In this document: one piece after another, positions 21,702 to 31,902 of the stretch
Layout: every line of letters starts with the position of its first letter
How positions within the stretch are numbered: position 1 is the first letter of the stretch
NCBI RefSeq assembly: GCF_018860975.1
Contig: NZ_JAHKQI010000003.1
Span: 240,523-304,522 of the forward strand
DNA: 64,000 nt
Direction of reading: 5' to 3'
From: Lentibacter algarum
GTDB taxonomy: Bacteria; Pseudomonadota; Alphaproteobacteria; Rhodobacterales; Rhodobacteraceae
Notes under the pieces: generated by a model
What the model saw: the letters and a program-made list of their open reading frames with translations, nothing else
Told to the model about the DNA's origin: nothing
The model's database searches: none
Program-made: the position numbers and the translations under genes

Positions 21702-22352
21702 CTAAGTGTTGTCAGCCAAAACTATGCTAGCCCGCGCGCAAAGCCGCAAGGCAAAGCTTTTGTCTTGGTCGATGTCTGGCAGCGTTTTGTCATATGCTGC
21801 TTTCAATACTGCCGCGATGTCAGGCCGCAACACATGTGCTCCGTTGGGCAGCCGTGCCAGCGGGGAGCGCGTCGCGAAGGCAGACTGTGACCACAGCAGC
21901 GAAGTCTGCACCACCTCACTCAGCGCAAGGCTTTCAGCAGGCATTTCTGCCAAAACCTTTGTCACCCTGATAAAGCTGAACGCAGCTTTGATTGCCCCGG
22001 CCTCGTCAAACCTAAAGAAACGATATTGCTGCGCGTCCTGCGCCTTGAGCCGTCCGACAAGCTCGTTTAGGTCTGGCACCAACTTATCAAGGTCTGATAC
22101 CTCAAGCAGTTCGTCCCACTCGCGAAAGAAGAAGACCATGAGATTGGAGCCGAGTTCGGCATCAGTTTCGGCCAATGGATGCTGCGTGAGCACCGACATC
22201 GCCTCAAGCGCGCCTTTGACAACGCTCACCGTCGCATCATCAACACCAAACACGATCGGAGCGATCGGCCTGCCCCAACGGGCAAACAAAAAGTTACCCT
22301 CAGCGCGTGTGAACAGCGTTTCGATATCGTCAGGTCTGAGTAAATCTGTCAT
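21702..22352 (-). CDS. Conserved hypothetical protein between ruvB and ybgC
   Basis: A 216-residue soluble protein with no signal peptide or membrane segment. Visible segments include EGNFLFARWGRPIAPIVFGVDDAT, VFFFREWDEL and a C-terminal DQDKSFALRLCARASIVLAD. The composition is balanced and acidic. It sits 25 nt after ruvB and 11 nt before ybgC on the same strand, so it is almost certainly co-transcribed with the ruv-tol genes. I do not recognise the family with certainty, and the position gives no mechanism. Confidence 0.75.
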   Translation of the reverse strand: MTDLLRPDDIETLFTRAEGNFLFARWGRPIAPIVFGVDDATVSVVKGALEAMSVLTQHPLAETDAELGSNLMVFFFREWDELLEVSDLDKLVPDLNELVGRLKAQDAQQYRFFRFDEAGAIKAAFSFIRVTKVLAEMPAESLALSEVVQTSLLWSQSAFATRSPLARLPNGAHVLRPDIAAVLKAAYDKTLPDIDQDKSFALRLCARASIVLADNT

Positions 22353-22377
22353 GCCCGCGCTTCTAGCCGCTCAGCGC

Positions 22378-23397
22378 CTACTCGAAAAGATCATTTCTCG
22401 ACTTCGGCGGTGTCAGCCCCAAGTGCTCCCAGCCCTTATGTGCCAGCATCCGCCCGCGCGGGGTGCGTTGCAGCAAGCCCCGTTGCAGCAAAAACGGCTC
22501 GATCACTTCTTCCAGCGCGTCGCGGCTTTCGCTCAGCGCAGCGGCGATGGTTTCAATGCCGACAGGCCCACCGGCATAGTTTTCAGCGATCAGGTTAAGA
22601 TAGCGCCTGTCAGCCCCGTCAAGGCCGAGCGCATCAACGCCGAGGCGCAACAACGCCTTATCGGCAAGCTCCTGTGTGATAACGCCGTCGCCCTCCACAA
22701 GCGCAAAATCAACGACCCGTCGCAGCAAACGCCCCGCAATCCGCGGCGTCCCTCGCGAGCGCTTGGCAATCTCTTGCGCGCCGGCCTTGTCAGCCTTGAT
22801 CTCAAGTTTTTGCGCATTGCCGCTGACAATCGTCTCAAGCTCTTCCACCGAATAAAACTGCAAGCGTGTCGGAATGCCAAAGCGGTCGCGCAGCGGCGTT
22901 GTCAGTAAGCCCAGCCGCGTGGTCGCACCGACAAGTGTAAAAGGCTGCAACTCAATGCGCACTGTGCGCGCGGCTGGCCCCTCGCCGATCACCAAATCAA
23001 GCTCGAAATCTTCCAATGCAGGGTAAAGCACTTCTTCGACCACAGGGTTCAACCGATGAATTTCATCAATAAACAACACATCATGGGCTTCAAGGTTGGT
23101 CAGAATAGCCGCCAAGTCGCCTGCCTTGGCCAGAACCGGCCCGCTGGTCATCCGAAAGCCGACACCAAGCTCTTTCGCGATAATCTGCGCCAGTGTGGTT
23201 TTACCCAAACCGGGCGGCCCGTGAAACAAAGTGTGGTCCATCGCGTCTTTACGCATCTTGGCGCTTTCGATGAACACCTTGAGGTTTGCCCGCGCCTCGG
23301 CTTGGCCAACAAACTCATTTAGGCTCTGAGGCCGCAAAGCGCGCTCAAGATCAGTTGGTTGGCTCTCGGGGCTTAGCATCGGCTCACGTTCATTCAT
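22378..23397 (-). CDS. ruvB: Holliday junction branch-migration ATPase RuvB
   Basis: Hexameric AAA+ motor that drives branch migration with RuvA, 339 residues. It has [13 protein letters not shown], Walker [14 protein letters not shown], Walker [12 protein letters not shown], the sensor segment [20 protein letters not shown] and a C-terminal winged helix ending with [14 protein letters not shown]. It starts 4 nt after ruvA. Confidence 0.98.
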   Translation of the reverse strand: MNEREPMLSPESQPTDLERALRPQSLNEFVGQAEARANLKVFIESAKMRKDAMDHTLFHGPPGLGKTTLAQIIAKELGVGFRMTSGPVLAKAGDLAAILTNLEAHDVLFIDEIHRLNPVVEEVLYPALEDFELDLVIGEGPAARTVRIELQPFTLVGATTRLGLLTTPLRDRFGIPTRLQFYSVEELETIVSGNAQKLEIKADKAGAQEIAKRSRGTPRIAGRLLRRVVDFALVEGDGVITQELADKALLRLGVDALGLDGADRRYLNLIAENYAGGPVGIETIAAALSESRDALEEVIEPFLLQRGLLQRTPRGRMLAHKGWEHLGLTPPKSRNDLFE

Positions 23398-23401
23398 GCT
23401 G

Positions 23402-24055
23402 TTACCCTTTCGGCGCCATCAGCTTCAACGCAGCCCTGATCAAGGCCGAAGTGTCATCGCCCGCGCCTTCGTTCTGGGCCTGCGCCACAGCCGCAGCCGC
23501 CTCGCCTGGGGCATAACCAAGGTTGGTCAGCGCCGAGAGTGCCTCAGATTGCGCAGCTCCGCCAGCAACAGGCTTGCTCGGCACAGGCGTAATATCTTCC
23601 AAAACGCTATCGTCATCGGGCGCCGCAGCTTCGCCACCAACCAACGCCATCACCGTAGGAGCTTTATCCTTCAGATCAAGCACCACCCGTTGCGCCGTTT
23701 TGGGGCCGATACCCTTGGCAGCCTTCACAGCGTTCCAGTCGCCCAGCGCAATCGCGCGGCTCACGTTCTCGGCTCCTAATGTGCCCAAAATCGCCAGTGA
23801 CGCCTTCGCGCCAACGCCTTGCACAGACATCAGCAATCTGTGCCATTCCTTCTCGACCAGCGAGGTAAAGCCAAACAGCTGCAAATTGTCTTCGCGCACC
23901 AGCAAATCGGTATAGAGCGCCACAGCCTCGCCCGCACGAGGCAAAGCTTGCATTGTGCGCTCCGAACAATAGACAAGGTAACCCACGCCTTTGACATCAA
24001 TCAGCACATGGTCATCAGATCGGTAATCAATCCGCCCGGCTATCTTTCCGATCAT
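23402..24055 (-). CDS. ruvA: Holliday junction DNA-binding protein RuvA
   Basis: Tetrameric junction-recognition subunit, 217 residues. Domain I ([29 protein letters not shown]), the helix-hairpin-helix domain ([33 protein letters not shown]) and the C-terminal domain that binds RuvB ([18 protein letters not shown]) are all present. It lies 3 nt after ruvC. Confidence 0.97.
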   Translation of the reverse strand: MIGKIAGRIDYRSDDHVLIDVKGVGYLVYCSERTMQALPRAGEAVALYTDLLVREDNLQLFGFTSLVEKEWHRLLMSVQGVGAKASLAILGTLGAENVSRAIALGDWNAVKAAKGIGPKTAQRVVLDLKDKAPTVMALVGGEAAAPDDDSVLEDITPVPSKPVAGGAAQSEALSALTNLGYAPGEAAAAVAQAQNEGAGDDTSALIRAALKLMAPKG

Positions 24056-24058
24056 TCG

Positions 24059-24556
24059 CTAGCTTCCTGTCTTTTGCAGCAATAACTGGTTATACTTGTG
24101 GTGGTGCGCGTGGCAAATCGCAATCGCCAAAGCGTCGGCCGCATCGGCACTCGTGACATCCGCGCCGGGCAGTTGCATCTTCACCATGTGCTTTATTTGC
24201 TCTTTGCTTGCATGACCCACTCCAACAACCGTTTTCTTAACCTTGTTGGGTGCGTACTCGCCAACACGCAACCCGAACTGCGCGGGAACCAGCAGTGCAA
24301 TGCCTCTGGCTTGTCCGAGCTTCAGAGTGCCCGCACCGTCCTTGTTGACAAAGGTCTGCTCAACAGCGGCAGTCTCGGGCGCAAACTCGCGGCAGATATC
24401 AGTCAACTGGCGATGCAGCGAACACAGCCTGTCAGCCAGATCGGTGCCTTCCGAATGCACGACTCCGTTGGAAACAAAGCTCAACTTGCTGCCGGATGCC
24501 TGAATCACACCCCAACCCATGTTTCGCAAACCGGGATCTATCCCTAAAATGCGCAT
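24059..24556 (-). CDS. ruvC: Holliday junction endonuclease RuvC
   Basis: Resolvase that cuts Holliday junctions symmetrically, 165 residues. The acidic catalytic set of the RNase-H fold is visible: Asp in [15 protein letters not shown], Glu in AAVEQTFV and the Asp pair near [14 protein letters not shown]. First gene of the ruvCAB-tol run. Confidence 0.97.
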   Translation of the reverse strand: MRILGIDPGLRNMGWGVIQASGSKLSFVSNGVVHSEGTDLADRLCSLHRQLTDICREFAPETAAVEQTFVNKDGAGTLKLGQARGIALLVPAQFGLRVGEYAPNKVKKTVVGVGHASKEQIKHMVKMQLPGADVTSADAADALAIAICHAHHHKYNQLLLQKTGS

Positions 24557-24875
24557 TGCTACTCACTGCCCTGTTGCTTTTTTGAAGCACTAGCACGAAA
24601 CAAGAACATCTGCCAAGCATTAACAGTCAAAGCACAAAAACGCCACAATGTCGCTGGGTTGCGGCACGGGGGCTCTGCAAACGGCGCAAATCGTCTGTTT
24701 GCGACACCCAAAAAGCCGCATTTAGGCCATAAAATTAAGGCGGTTTCCCGCCTATCCGACCCATGTAAAAATTGCATGGCTCATATGCAGTTTTCAGTCT
24801 TGTGAGATGCAAACTTCAGGCCTAGATGCGGCTCAGACAACACTGACCATAACGCAACAAAAAAGGAATACGGAT
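24557..24875. promoter_or_regulatory. Intergenic region between divergent ruvC and DUF1127 genes
   Basis: About 320 bp with no convincing gene; it must carry both divergent promoters. Visible items are short dyads (GCAAAC...GTTTGC near 24680-24705, GGCGG-N4-CCGCC-like near 24737-24752) and a weak TTGTGA-N17-TAGATG pair upstream of the DUF1127 gene near 24800-24829. A small RNA cannot be excluded. Confidence 0.4.
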
Positions 24876-25085
24876 ATGGCCTCAATCGAATTCACACGCA
24901 CCGAGCAAGTCATTGCTTCAAATGGCCGTATCGGCCAGTTCTTCGCACCCATCATCGCTATGGTTTCGGCTTGGAACGACGCACGTATTACACGCAATGC
25001 GCTTTCAACGCTCTCTGATCGCGAGCTTGAAGACATCGGCCTCTGCCGTGGTGACATCGAACGCATCGCAGAGCAGCACATCTAA
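24876..25085 (+). CDS. DUF1127 (YjiS-type) small protein
   Basis: A 69-residue protein with AAAGGA upstream of its ATG. The C-terminal half is the DUF1127 motif: ITRNALSTLSDRELEDIGLCRGDIERIA, an arginine-containing helix-turn-helix-like segment. In other alphaproteobacteria such proteins bind RNA and affect phosphate/carbon metabolism and sRNA turnover. It is monocistronic, with its own strong terminator. Its exact role here is unknown. Confidence 0.88.
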   Translation: MASIEFTRTEQVIASNGRIGQFFAPIIAMVSAWNDARITRNALSTLSDRELEDIGLCRGDIERIAEQHI

Positions 25086-25111
25086 AGCTTCTGCTTAGGT
25101 CCAAACGGACG

Positions 25112-25148
25112 AAAGCCGCGCATCCGGTCAGGAGCGCGGCTTTTTTTT
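25112..25148 (+). terminator. Rho-independent terminator after the DUF1127 gene
   Basis: A perfect 10-bp stem (25112-25121 with 25134-25143) is closed by a 12-nt loop, and the T-run extends to 25148. It lies 26 nt past the DUF1127 stop. Confidence 0.93.
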
Positions 25149-25165
25149 GAAGGAACTAGAAAGAA

Positions 25166-25510
25166 CTAGCGGATAAACCCGCCGACCATTGACGCAACTA
25201 CATAGGTTGGTTTTCCGGGTTGCAAAAGCCAGGCTCCAGCCTTTTCAACAACCGTTCCGGATTGCAGCAGTTCAACTTTGGAGTGGTATTTTTCTGGGCC
25301 GTAGTTGGCAAACACCACGCCCTTGAACAGGATTCCGACACCAAGGATGAGCGCGATTGCTCCCAAGGGGAACCCTACCCCCGAGCGCCGCGGGCGAACC
25401 GAAATAAGCCCTGTTTTTTCGACGCGGAAAGAATACCCGCGACTCATTGCGCGGTGTTTCTTGGATACGCGCCCAAGACGTTTATCAAATTTTTCAACTT
25501 TACCGGACAT
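25166..25510 (-). CDS. Small conserved membrane protein, unknown function
   Basis: A 114-residue protein: a basic cytoplasmic N-terminus (MSGKVEKFDKRLGRVSKKHR), one membrane helix (FPLGAIALILGVGILFKGVVFA) and a periplasmic tail of about 40 residues ending with a Gly-rich GGFIR. The start at 25510 is chosen over the frame start at 25543 because the extra residues are unlike the rest. It shares the gap with the convergent DUF1127 terminator. I do not recognise a named family. Confidence 0.7.
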   Translation of the reverse strand: MSGKVEKFDKRLGRVSKKHRAMSRGYSFRVEKTGLISVRPRRSGVGFPLGAIALILGVGILFKGVVFANYGPEKYHSKVELLQSGTVVEKAGAWLLQPGKPTYVVASMVGGFIR

Positions 25511-25618
25511 GGCAGTCTCCAGTGAGCCCCCACCGGATTGCAAATGAGTTTCCCGCTGAAATGTGGCAAAACTAGGGCAACTGCCTTAAATTAGACGAGA
25601 AATCGCATAAATCTGATC

Positions 25619-26485
25619 TTAATTTGTCAGTAGAAGCGTCGTCCAGTCACCAATCACATCTGACCGCACTTCATTGATCCCATTTCGTGCATAAACAGCC
25701 AGAACTTCCTCGGCCTGTTCGTTCAGAATTCCGGACAGAATCGCATAGCCGCCCTTGGTGAGATTCGCCGCAATTTCGGGTGCCAGCGCCAGCAATGGCC
25801 CTTTGAGGATATTGGCAAAGATCAGCTCGAACGGTGCAGCCGAGGCCAGATCAGGGTGATCAAATCCCGCCGCCTCAATACACTCGATGCGCCCCGCAAG
25901 CCCGTTGGCTTTCGCATTGGCGAGCGCGACATCAACCGCCACTTCGTCAATGTCACTTGCCAGAATGCGCGCATCCCAAAGCCGCGCTGCCCCCATCGCC
26001 AGAACCGCCGTGCCACAGCCGATGTCTGCAACTGTTTTGGCTGCAAACCCTTCATTGGCAAGGTGATCAAGTGCTCGCAAGCACCCAAGCGTGGTGCCGT
26101 GGTGCCCTGTGCCAAAGGCCATCGCCGCTTCAATCAGCAATGGCTCGGAGCCCGTGGGCAGCTTGTCGGCATCGTGGCTGCCATAAACAAAAAACCGCCC
26201 CGCCTCGACTGGGGCCAAATCCCGCTTAACTTTCGCAACCCAGTCGGTTTCCGGAATGTCGGAAACAACGAAGGCCTTCGCGCCGTGCATCGCTTCAAGC
26301 AACGCCAGCCCGCCCAAATCAGGTGCCTCTGTGAAGTATCCGGCAACCTCCCAAATTCCCGAGCCGTCTTCCATCTCGAACACGCCAACGCCGGTTGGCG
26401 CAGGCAACATGTTTTCGAGCGCTTCGCCAAGCGCCTCGGCGCTGGCTTTTGTGGTGAGAGTTGTGAAGGCTGAGTAGCTCGTCAT
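25619..26485 (-). CDS. prmA: Ribosomal protein L11 methyltransferase
   Basis: Methylates ribosomal protein L11 using SAM, 288 residues. It shows the substrate-binding N-terminal region, AFGTGHHGTTLGCL, the SAM loop VADIGCGTAVLAMGAA and the catalytic-region segment FELIFANILKGPLLALAP, all diagnostic for PrmA. It lies 27 nt after the MFS gene on the same strand. Confidence 0.94.
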   Translation of the reverse strand: MTSYSAFTTLTTKASAEALGEALENMLPAPTGVGVFEMEDGSGIWEVAGYFTEAPDLGGLALLEAMHGAKAFVVSDIPETDWVAKVKRDLAPVEAGRFFVYGSHDADKLPTGSEPLLIEAAMAFGTGHHGTTLGCLRALDHLANEGFAAKTVADIGCGTAVLAMGAARLWDARILASDIDEVAVDVALANAKANGLAGRIECIEAAGFDHPDLASAAPFELIFANILKGPLLALAPEIAANLTKGGYAILSGILNEQAEEVLAVYARNGINEVRSDVIGDWTTLLLTN

Positions 26486-26512
26486 TGGGGTTTTCCGATT
26501 ATGAAGAAGTAA

Positions 26513-27745
26513 CTAGGCAGTGCTCGGGCTGGTGCCTTGACTGAAGATTGTTTCGTTGCCGCGCATGGGGTGCCGGGGGATCATCAACGCCAAAGCAAAC
26601 GAACCCACCGCCATCATCGACGCAAGGCCGAAAACCGCCGCTGGCGAAATGAGCCACAAGTAGCCAAGACCCGCCGGCAAAAATACCGCCGCGATGTGAT
26701 TGATCGTGAAGGCCACAGCGGCTGTCGGTGCAATGTCTTGTGGGTCGGCGATCTTTTGGAAATAGGTCTTAAGCGCCAAAGCCAAAGCGAAAAACACATG
26801 GTCGACAACATAGAGAAACCCGGCCAGCATCACCCCCCATCCGAACCAGTAAATGCCGCCGTAAGCGAGAAACACAAATGCCAATCCGCAGTATTCAAAT
26901 AGCAGGGTGTTGCGTTCACCAAAGCGGTGAACAACATGGCCGAACACAGGCGCAATGACGATGTTGATCACCAGATTAATCAGGTAAAGCGCAGTGATCT
27001 CATGCACATCAAACCCGAACTTCTCGACCATCATAAAACCGGCAAACACCATGAATATCTGCCGGCGTGCACCCGCCATGAATTGCAATGCATAATAGAG
27101 CCAGTAGCGCTTGCGCAGGATCATCTTCTTGACCTGCGGATGCGGCGCTTCAAACTGCGGGTAAGCAAACAGACAGAACAGCGCGAGCGCAACTGTCACG
27201 CCGCCGGCGACCATATAAACAATGTTGTAAGTCAGGTTCAGCGGCTCCCAGAGCAGAACGATGAAAAGGTAGCAAATCAGCGTCGCACCGGAGCCCACAG
27301 CGAGAAGATACCCCAGCACTTTCGGCGCCCGTTCTTTGGGCAACCACTGCAACTGTAGCGATTGGTTGACTGTCTCGTAATAGTGAAAGCCGATCGACGA
27401 CAGCATCGTCAGTGTCAGAATACCTGCGAAAGAAGGAAACCACGCCGTCACAGCCGTCGCGACCCCAAGCATAACCAAAGCCACAAGGCCCAAGACTTGC
27501 TCGCGAATGAAGATGATCAAGGCGATCACACCCACCGCCAGAAACCCCGGAATCTCGCGCACAGTGTGCAGCCAGCCGTTGTCAGAACCGTCAAACTTTC
27601 CAACCTCGATAACAAAGTTGTTGAGCAGGGCGCTCCAAGTGGCAAAGGCTATCGGCATTGTGAAAGCCATGACAAACAACAGCGTTTCAGGACGCCGCCA
27701 AAGAGGCAGCGTTGCGCTATCGGAAAGGGGGACAATTCGGGACAT
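26513..27745 (-). CDS. MFS transporter
   Basis: A 410-residue integral membrane protein with about twelve hydrophobic helices and a short basic-polar tail at each end. A central charged loop (HPQVKKMILRKRYWLYY) separates the two halves, as in the major facilitator superfamily. No specificity motif was recognised, so the substrate is unknown. It is transcribed divergently from the YeeE/YedE gene and is followed by prmA. Confidence 0.8.
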   Translation of the reverse strand: MSRIVPLSDSATLPLWRRPETLLFVMAFTMPIAFATWSALLNNFVIEVGKFDGSDNGWLHTVREIPGFLAVGVIALIIFIREQVLGLVALVMLGVATAVTAWFPSFAGILTLTMLSSIGFHYYETVNQSLQLQWLPKERAPKVLGYLLAVGSGATLICYLFIVLLWEPLNLTYNIVYMVAGGVTVALALFCLFAYPQFEAPHPQVKKMILRKRYWLYYALQFMAGARRQIFMVFAGFMMVEKFGFDVHEITALYLINLVINIVIAPVFGHVVHRFGERNTLLFEYCGLAFVFLAYGGIYWFGWGVMLAGFLYVVDHVFFALALALKTYFQKIADPQDIAPTAAVAFTINHIAAVFLPAGLGYLWLISPAAVFGLASMMAVGSFALALMIPRHPMRGNETIFSQGTSPSTA

Positions 27746-27801
27746 GCAAATCGCATATTCCGTTTTTGGGGCAAGGCCCAGAAGTTTCTACAATCTGATG
27801 T

Positions 27802-27835
27802 AAGTCAAAGCATACACATTCGACTTCATGCATAC
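27802..27835. promoter_or_regulatory. Repeat pair upstream of the YeeE/YedE gene
   Basis: GCATAC occurs at 27810-27815 and again at 27830-27835, exactly 20 bp (about two DNA turns) apart. An inverted pair, AAGTC (27802-27806) and GACTT (27822-27826), is interleaved. The site lies 24 bp before the ATG and between divergent genes, as expected for an operator. The regulator is unknown. Confidence 0.35.
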
Positions 27836-27858
27836 TAGGTTCCAAAGCGAGGGACACC

Positions 27859-28929
27859 ATGGACATTGTTGCACTGATTGAACGGATTGGCGAAGCGCCC
27901 ACTGTCGCGCTGTTCGGGCTCATAACCGGATGTGTCTTCGGGGTTGCGGCCCAACGCAGCAGGTTTTGCTTGCGCGCTGCTGCGGTTGAGTTTGCGCGCG
28001 GCATGCTGAAAGACAAAGTCGCCGTTTGGCTTCTGACATTCTCAACAGCTCTTGTCTGGGTGCAAGGCGCTCAGCTTTTAGGTTGGTTTCAAAGCGCTGA
28101 TGCCCGAATGATGGCAGTGCCCGGAAGCTGGTCCGGTGCAGTTATTGGTGGGCTGATATTCGGTGCCGGTATGGTGTTGGCGCGTGGCTGCTCGGGCCGG
28201 CTTCTGGTGCTGGCGGCAACGGGGAACCTGAGGTCGGTCGTGTCCGGATTGGTGTTTGCCGTGGTCGCACAAATGTCACTTTCGGGCGTTCTTTCGCCTG
28301 TGCGCGACAACTTAGCTATGCTTTGGGTAACATCGGGCGGCCGCAACCTTGATTTGCTGGCCGCAAGTGGCCTGCCGGACTACGCAGGGTTGCTGCTCGG
28401 GCTCGCCATAGCCGCACTGGCGCTCTACTTTTCCTTCAAAGAAAAGATCGGGGTTATGCGGCTCGTCTTTGCATCCGGCGTCGGCTTCTCTGTGGCACTA
28501 GGCTGGGTTCTGACGTTTAGCCTGAGCCAGGTCGTGTTTGACCCGATCCAGATTGAAAGCGCGACGTTTTCTGGCCCGTCGGCGCATACACTTATGTTTT
28601 TCCTCGATAGAAACGCCGTGCTGGAATTTGATGTCGGGCTCGTGCCCGGCGTCGTTATCGGCGCGTTCGGTGCGTCGATTTTGACGGGCGAATTCAAGCT
28701 CCAGGGGTTCACCGACGAAAGCAACATGCGCCGCTCGATGACAGGCGCAGTGCTCATGGGCTTTGGCGCGATGCTGGCCGGTGGCTGTGCAATTGGTGCA
28801 GGCGTTACCGGCGGCTCTATCTTTGCTGGCACGGCGTGGCTGGCGCTGTTTTGCATGTGGATCGGCGCGGTTGTGACCGACTATATGGTCGATCAGCGCA
28901 ATGCTGGAGCGAGTGCACAAGCCATATAG
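27859..28929 (+). CDS. YeeE/YedE family (sulfur-compound transport) membrane protein
   Basis: A 356-residue polytopic protein with about nine to ten helices. Three conserved cysteine sites of the family are present: R-S-R-F-C near residue 37, LARGCSGRLL at about 111 and LAGGCAIGAGVTGGS in the C-terminal repeat. In the characterised relative TsuA (YeeE), such cysteines pass thiosulfate across the membrane. This protein is a fused two-repeat form. The substrate here, thiosulfate or another sulfur or selenium compound, is inferred from the family. It converges on priA with 1 nt between the stops. Confidence 0.87.
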   Translation: MDIVALIERIGEAPTVALFGLITGCVFGVAAQRSRFCLRAAAVEFARGMLKDKVAVWLLTFSTALVWVQGAQLLGWFQSADARMMAVPGSWSGAVIGGLIFGAGMVLARGCSGRLLVLAATGNLRSVVSGLVFAVVAQMSLSGVLSPVRDNLAMLWVTSGGRNLDLLAASGLPDYAGLLLGLAIAALALYFSFKEKIGVMRLVFASGVGFSVALGWVLTFSLSQVVFDPIQIESATFSGPSAHTLMFFLDRNAVLEFDVGLVPGVVIGAFGASILTGEFKLQGFTDESNMRRSMTGAVLMGFGAMLAGGCAIGAGVTGGSIFAGTAWLALFCMWIGAVVTDYMVDQRNAGASAQAI

Positions 28930-28930
28930 A

Positions 28931-31126
28931 TTAGAAGAAATTCTGTGGATCAATGTCGATGCTAAGGCGCAGTTGGTTGGGCAATTTCAGGCCCTTGGTC
29001 CATTGACCCAGCGCAGCTTGCAACGGCGTGTCCTTTGAAGCTTTGACAAGCAAGCGCACACGGTGCCGGCCACGCACACGCGCGATGGGTGCTGGTGCGG
29101 GCCCGAAAACTTGCGCGCCCACGGCCTCAAGCGCTTGTGCGTTGCGGGCGAGGTGTTCACCAAGCTCATAAGCGTCCTGCGCTTCGGGGGCGCTGATGAT
29201 AATGCCTGCGAGACGGCCAAAAGGCGGCATGCCCGACAGGCGGCGCTCGTCAGCTTCCGCGCGCCAAAACTGGCGCTCTTCACCCGACATGATCGCGCGC
29301 AGAACTGGGTGCTCGGGCTGATAGGTCTGCAACATGGCAACGCCGCGCTTTTCTGCCCGTCCGGCTCGGCCGGAAACTTGCCGCATCTGCTGAAAGCTGC
29401 GCTCGGCGGCGCGCATGTCCGAGCCTTGCAAGCCCAAGTCAGCGTCGATCACCCCGACCAGTGTGAGCAAGGGAAAGTTGTGCCCCTTGGCCACGAGCTG
29501 CGTGCCAATGATGATATCCGCGCTGCCTTCGGCAATGTCGGTGATCTGTTGTTTAAGTGCCCTCGCCGAGCCAAACAGATCAGACGAAAGCACGGCAATG
29601 CGCGCGCCCTCAAAGCGCTCGGCGGCTTCCTCTGCAAGGCGCTCGACACCGGGGCCGACAACAGCGAGGCTATCCTCTGCATCACAAGAGGGGCAGACCT
29701 CGGGGATAGGTTTGCTTTCGCCGCACTGGTGACACATCAGACGCTTTTGAAACCGGTGTTCAACCATCCGCGCATCACAATGGTCACAACCGATCTGCTC
29801 ACCACATTTGCGGCAAAGCGTGACCGGTGCATAGCCGCGGCGGTTCAGAAACAAGAGCGACTGCTCGCCCCGCGCCATGCGGGTTTTGACTGCAGTTTCC
29901 AGCACCGGCGATATCCAACGGTTCGAGGGCAAGGTTACCTGTCGCATATCAATAGCGCGCAACTCCGGCAGCACGGCCTCGCCGTAGCGCGCGCCAAGTT
30001 CGACGAGATCATATTTGCCCGACTGCGCGTTCGTCCAGCTCTCCAGGCTCGGTGTTGCCGAAGCCAGAACAACCTGCGCCGAGCACAGCGACGCGCGCAA
30101 AACCGACATGTCGCGGGCGTTGTAAAGCACCCCGTCTTCCTGCTTGTAAGAATTGTCGTGTTCCTCATCGACGACGACAAGCCCCAAGTCGCGGAACGGC
30201 AAAAACAGCGCCGAGCGCGCGCCGATCACCAGCTGTGCTGCGCCCTCGCCGACCATCTTCCAGGTGCGGCGGCGCTCGGTCATGGTAACGCCCGAGTGCC
30301 ACTCGGCCGCACGCGCTCCAAAGCGGGCCTCAACGCGGTTCATGAACTCGGCACTGAGCGCGATTTCCGGCAAAAGCACCAAAGCCTGCCGCCCCTTGCG
30401 CAGGGTCTCGGCGATGGCCTCAAGGTAAACCTCGGTCTTGCCAGAACCGGTGACGCCCCAAAGCAATGTGCTTGAATAGACTTCCGCCCTCACCCGCTCG
30501 CAAAGCTCGGCACTCGCCGCCTCCTGCGCCTCCGTAAGCTCCTTGCGGCCATAGTCTGGCTGCAAGGCCGGAAAGGGCAAGTCGCGCGGGGTGTCTTCCT
30601 CAAACACCGCGCCGAGCTTGACCATGCCTTTGATCACCGAGGGCGTTACACCCGCATGATCAGCCAACTCACGCTGTGTAAATGCCAAACCGCCGTAGTC
30701 GTCAAACACCTGCAGCACACGGCGGCGCGCGTCGGTCATCCGCTCCGGCTCTTTGCTCCCCCTACGGTAGACTTTCTGCATCGACGGCGGGTTTGCCAGC
30801 CCCGGCGCTCGCGTTGCCAAGCGCAGCATTTGCGACAGGGGCGTTAGTGTGTATCCGGCACATTTCTCCAAAAATGACCGCATCTCAGCGCGCATCGGTG
30901 CAACATCGAGCACACGGTGCACCCCCCGCGCCTTCTTCAAGTCAAAGCCGCCGCGCCCCCTGCCCCAGACAACACCCACAACCTGCCTTGGCCCAAGCGG
31001 CACCTGCACATATGCGCCCAAATGCACACCGCCCTCGGGTGCCTTATAGTCAAGCCTCCGGTCAAGCGGCTCGGTTGTAAGCACGCTGACAAGCTCGCCT
31101 TCATGGAAATAGTCGTCGCTCGGCAC
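28931..31126 (-). CDS. priA: Primosomal replication-restart helicase PriA
   Basis: 3'-to-5' DNA helicase that reloads replication at stalled forks, 731 residues. The 3'-end-binding domain is followed by Walker [15 protein letters not shown], the DEEH box ([13 protein letters not shown]) and the zinc-binding cysteines ([36 protein letters not shown]). The C-terminal helicase segment with GRAGRAEK follows. The frame opens at 31198, but the GTG at 31126 has GGAG six nt upstream and gives the normal start P-S-D-D-Y-F. It diverges from the transaldolase gene. Confidence 0.95.
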   Translation of the reverse strand: MPSDDYFHEGELVSVLTTEPLDRRLDYKAPEGGVHLGAYVQVPLGPRQVVGVVWGRGRGGFDLKKARGVHRVLDVAPMRAEMRSFLEKCAGYTLTPLSQMLRLATRAPGLANPPSMQKVYRRGSKEPERMTDARRRVLQVFDDYGGLAFTQRELADHAGVTPSVIKGMVKLGAVFEEDTPRDLPFPALQPDYGRKELTEAQEAASAELCERVRAEVYSSTLLWGVTGSGKTEVYLEAIAETLRKGRQALVLLPEIALSAEFMNRVEARFGARAAEWHSGVTMTERRRTWKMVGEGAAQLVIGARSALFLPFRDLGLVVVDEEHDNSYKQEDGVLYNARDMSVLRASLCSAQVVLASATPSLESWTNAQSGKYDLVELGARYGEAVLPELRAIDMRQVTLPSNRWISPVLETAVKTRMARGEQSLLFLNRRGYAPVTLCRKCGEQIGCDHCDARMVEHRFQKRLMCHQCGESKPIPEVCPSCDAEDSLAVVGPGVERLAEEAAERFEGARIAVLSSDLFGSARALKQQITDIAEGSADIIIGTQLVAKGHNFPLLTLVGVIDADLGLQGSDMRAAERSFQQMRQVSGRAGRAEKRGVAMLQTYQPEHPVLRAIMSGEERQFWRAEADERRLSGMPPFGRLAGIIISAPEAQDAYELGEHLARNAQALEAVGAQVFGPAPAPIARVRGRHRVRLLVKASKDTPLQAALGQWTKGLKLPNQLRLSIDIDPQNFF

Positions 31127-31212
31127 TAGCTGCTCCGGTTTGGGGTTTGCGCAGGTCTTTCTATGGGGTAAAGCTTCCAGCAACAATTCCCAAGCCAAGA
31201 AGGCCGAGACAA

Positions 31213-31866
31213 ATGAAATTTTTTGTGGACACCGCCGAAATCGACGAAATCGCCGAGCTCAATGACTTGGGCATGGTTGATGGCGTCACAACAAACCCCT
31301 CGCTGATCATGAAGTCAGGGCGCGACATCTTGGAAGTCACCAAGGAGATCGCTGAACTGGTAGAGGGCCCCGTAAGCGCCGAGGTTGTGGCCCTTAAAGC
31401 CGACGAGATGATTGCAGAAGGCCGCAAGCTCGCCGAGATCGCGCCAAACATCGCTGTCAAAGTGCCCCTAACATGGGATGGGCTCAAGGCCTGTAACACG
31501 CTGACAAACGAAGGCCGTATGGTTAACGTGACGCTTTGTTTCTCGGCAAACCAGGCCCTGCTCGCCGCCAAAGCGGGTGCGACATTTATCAGCCCCTTCA
31601 TTGGACGGCTTGATGACATCAACATCGACGGCATGGAACTCATTGAAGATATCCGCACCGTCTATGATAATTACGGCTACCAAACCGAAATTCTGGCCGC
31701 GTCGATCCGCACCGTAAACCATGTGCTCGAATGCGCACGCATCGGGGCCGATGTGATGACAGCGCCGCCAAAAGTGATCAAAGCGATGGCCAACCACCCG
31801 CTGACTGACAACGGCCTAGCGGCGTTTATGGCCGACTGGGAAAAAACTGGTCAAAAAATTCTGTAA
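31213..31866 (+). CDS. tal: Transaldolase / fructose-6-phosphate aldolase (TalC type)
   Basis: Short-form (217-residue) transaldolase family enzyme of the pentose-phosphate pathway. It begins [13 protein letters not shown]. The Schiff-base Lys lies in NIAVKVPLT, preceded by VTTNPSLI and followed by [20 protein letters not shown] and EILAASIR. The short clade contains both true transaldolases and fructose-6-phosphate aldolases, and sequence alone does not decide between them. It is first in an apparent tal-DUF484-xerC-pcs run. Confidence 0.93.
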   Translation: MKFFVDTAEIDEIAELNDLGMVDGVTTNPSLIMKSGRDILEVTKEIAELVEGPVSAEVVALKADEMIAEGRKLAEIAPNIAVKVPLTWDGLKACNTLTNEGRMVNVTLCFSANQALLAAKAGATFISPFIGRLDDINIDGMELIEDIRTVYDNYGYQTEILAASIRTVNHVLECARIGADVMTAPPKVIKAMANHPLTDNGLAAFMADWEKTGQKIL

Positions 31867-31902
31867 GCATGTTATAAGCAGCAAAAAGAACAAGAGGCAC
31901 GC

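Noticed and set aside
24559..24777. 72-codon minus-strand open frame upstream of ruvC
   Set aside because: Unbalanced composition and no similarity recognised; more likely the divergent promoter region.
29063..30475. 470-codon plus-strand open frame opposite priA
   Set aside because: Same reasoning: priA is intact on the other strand.
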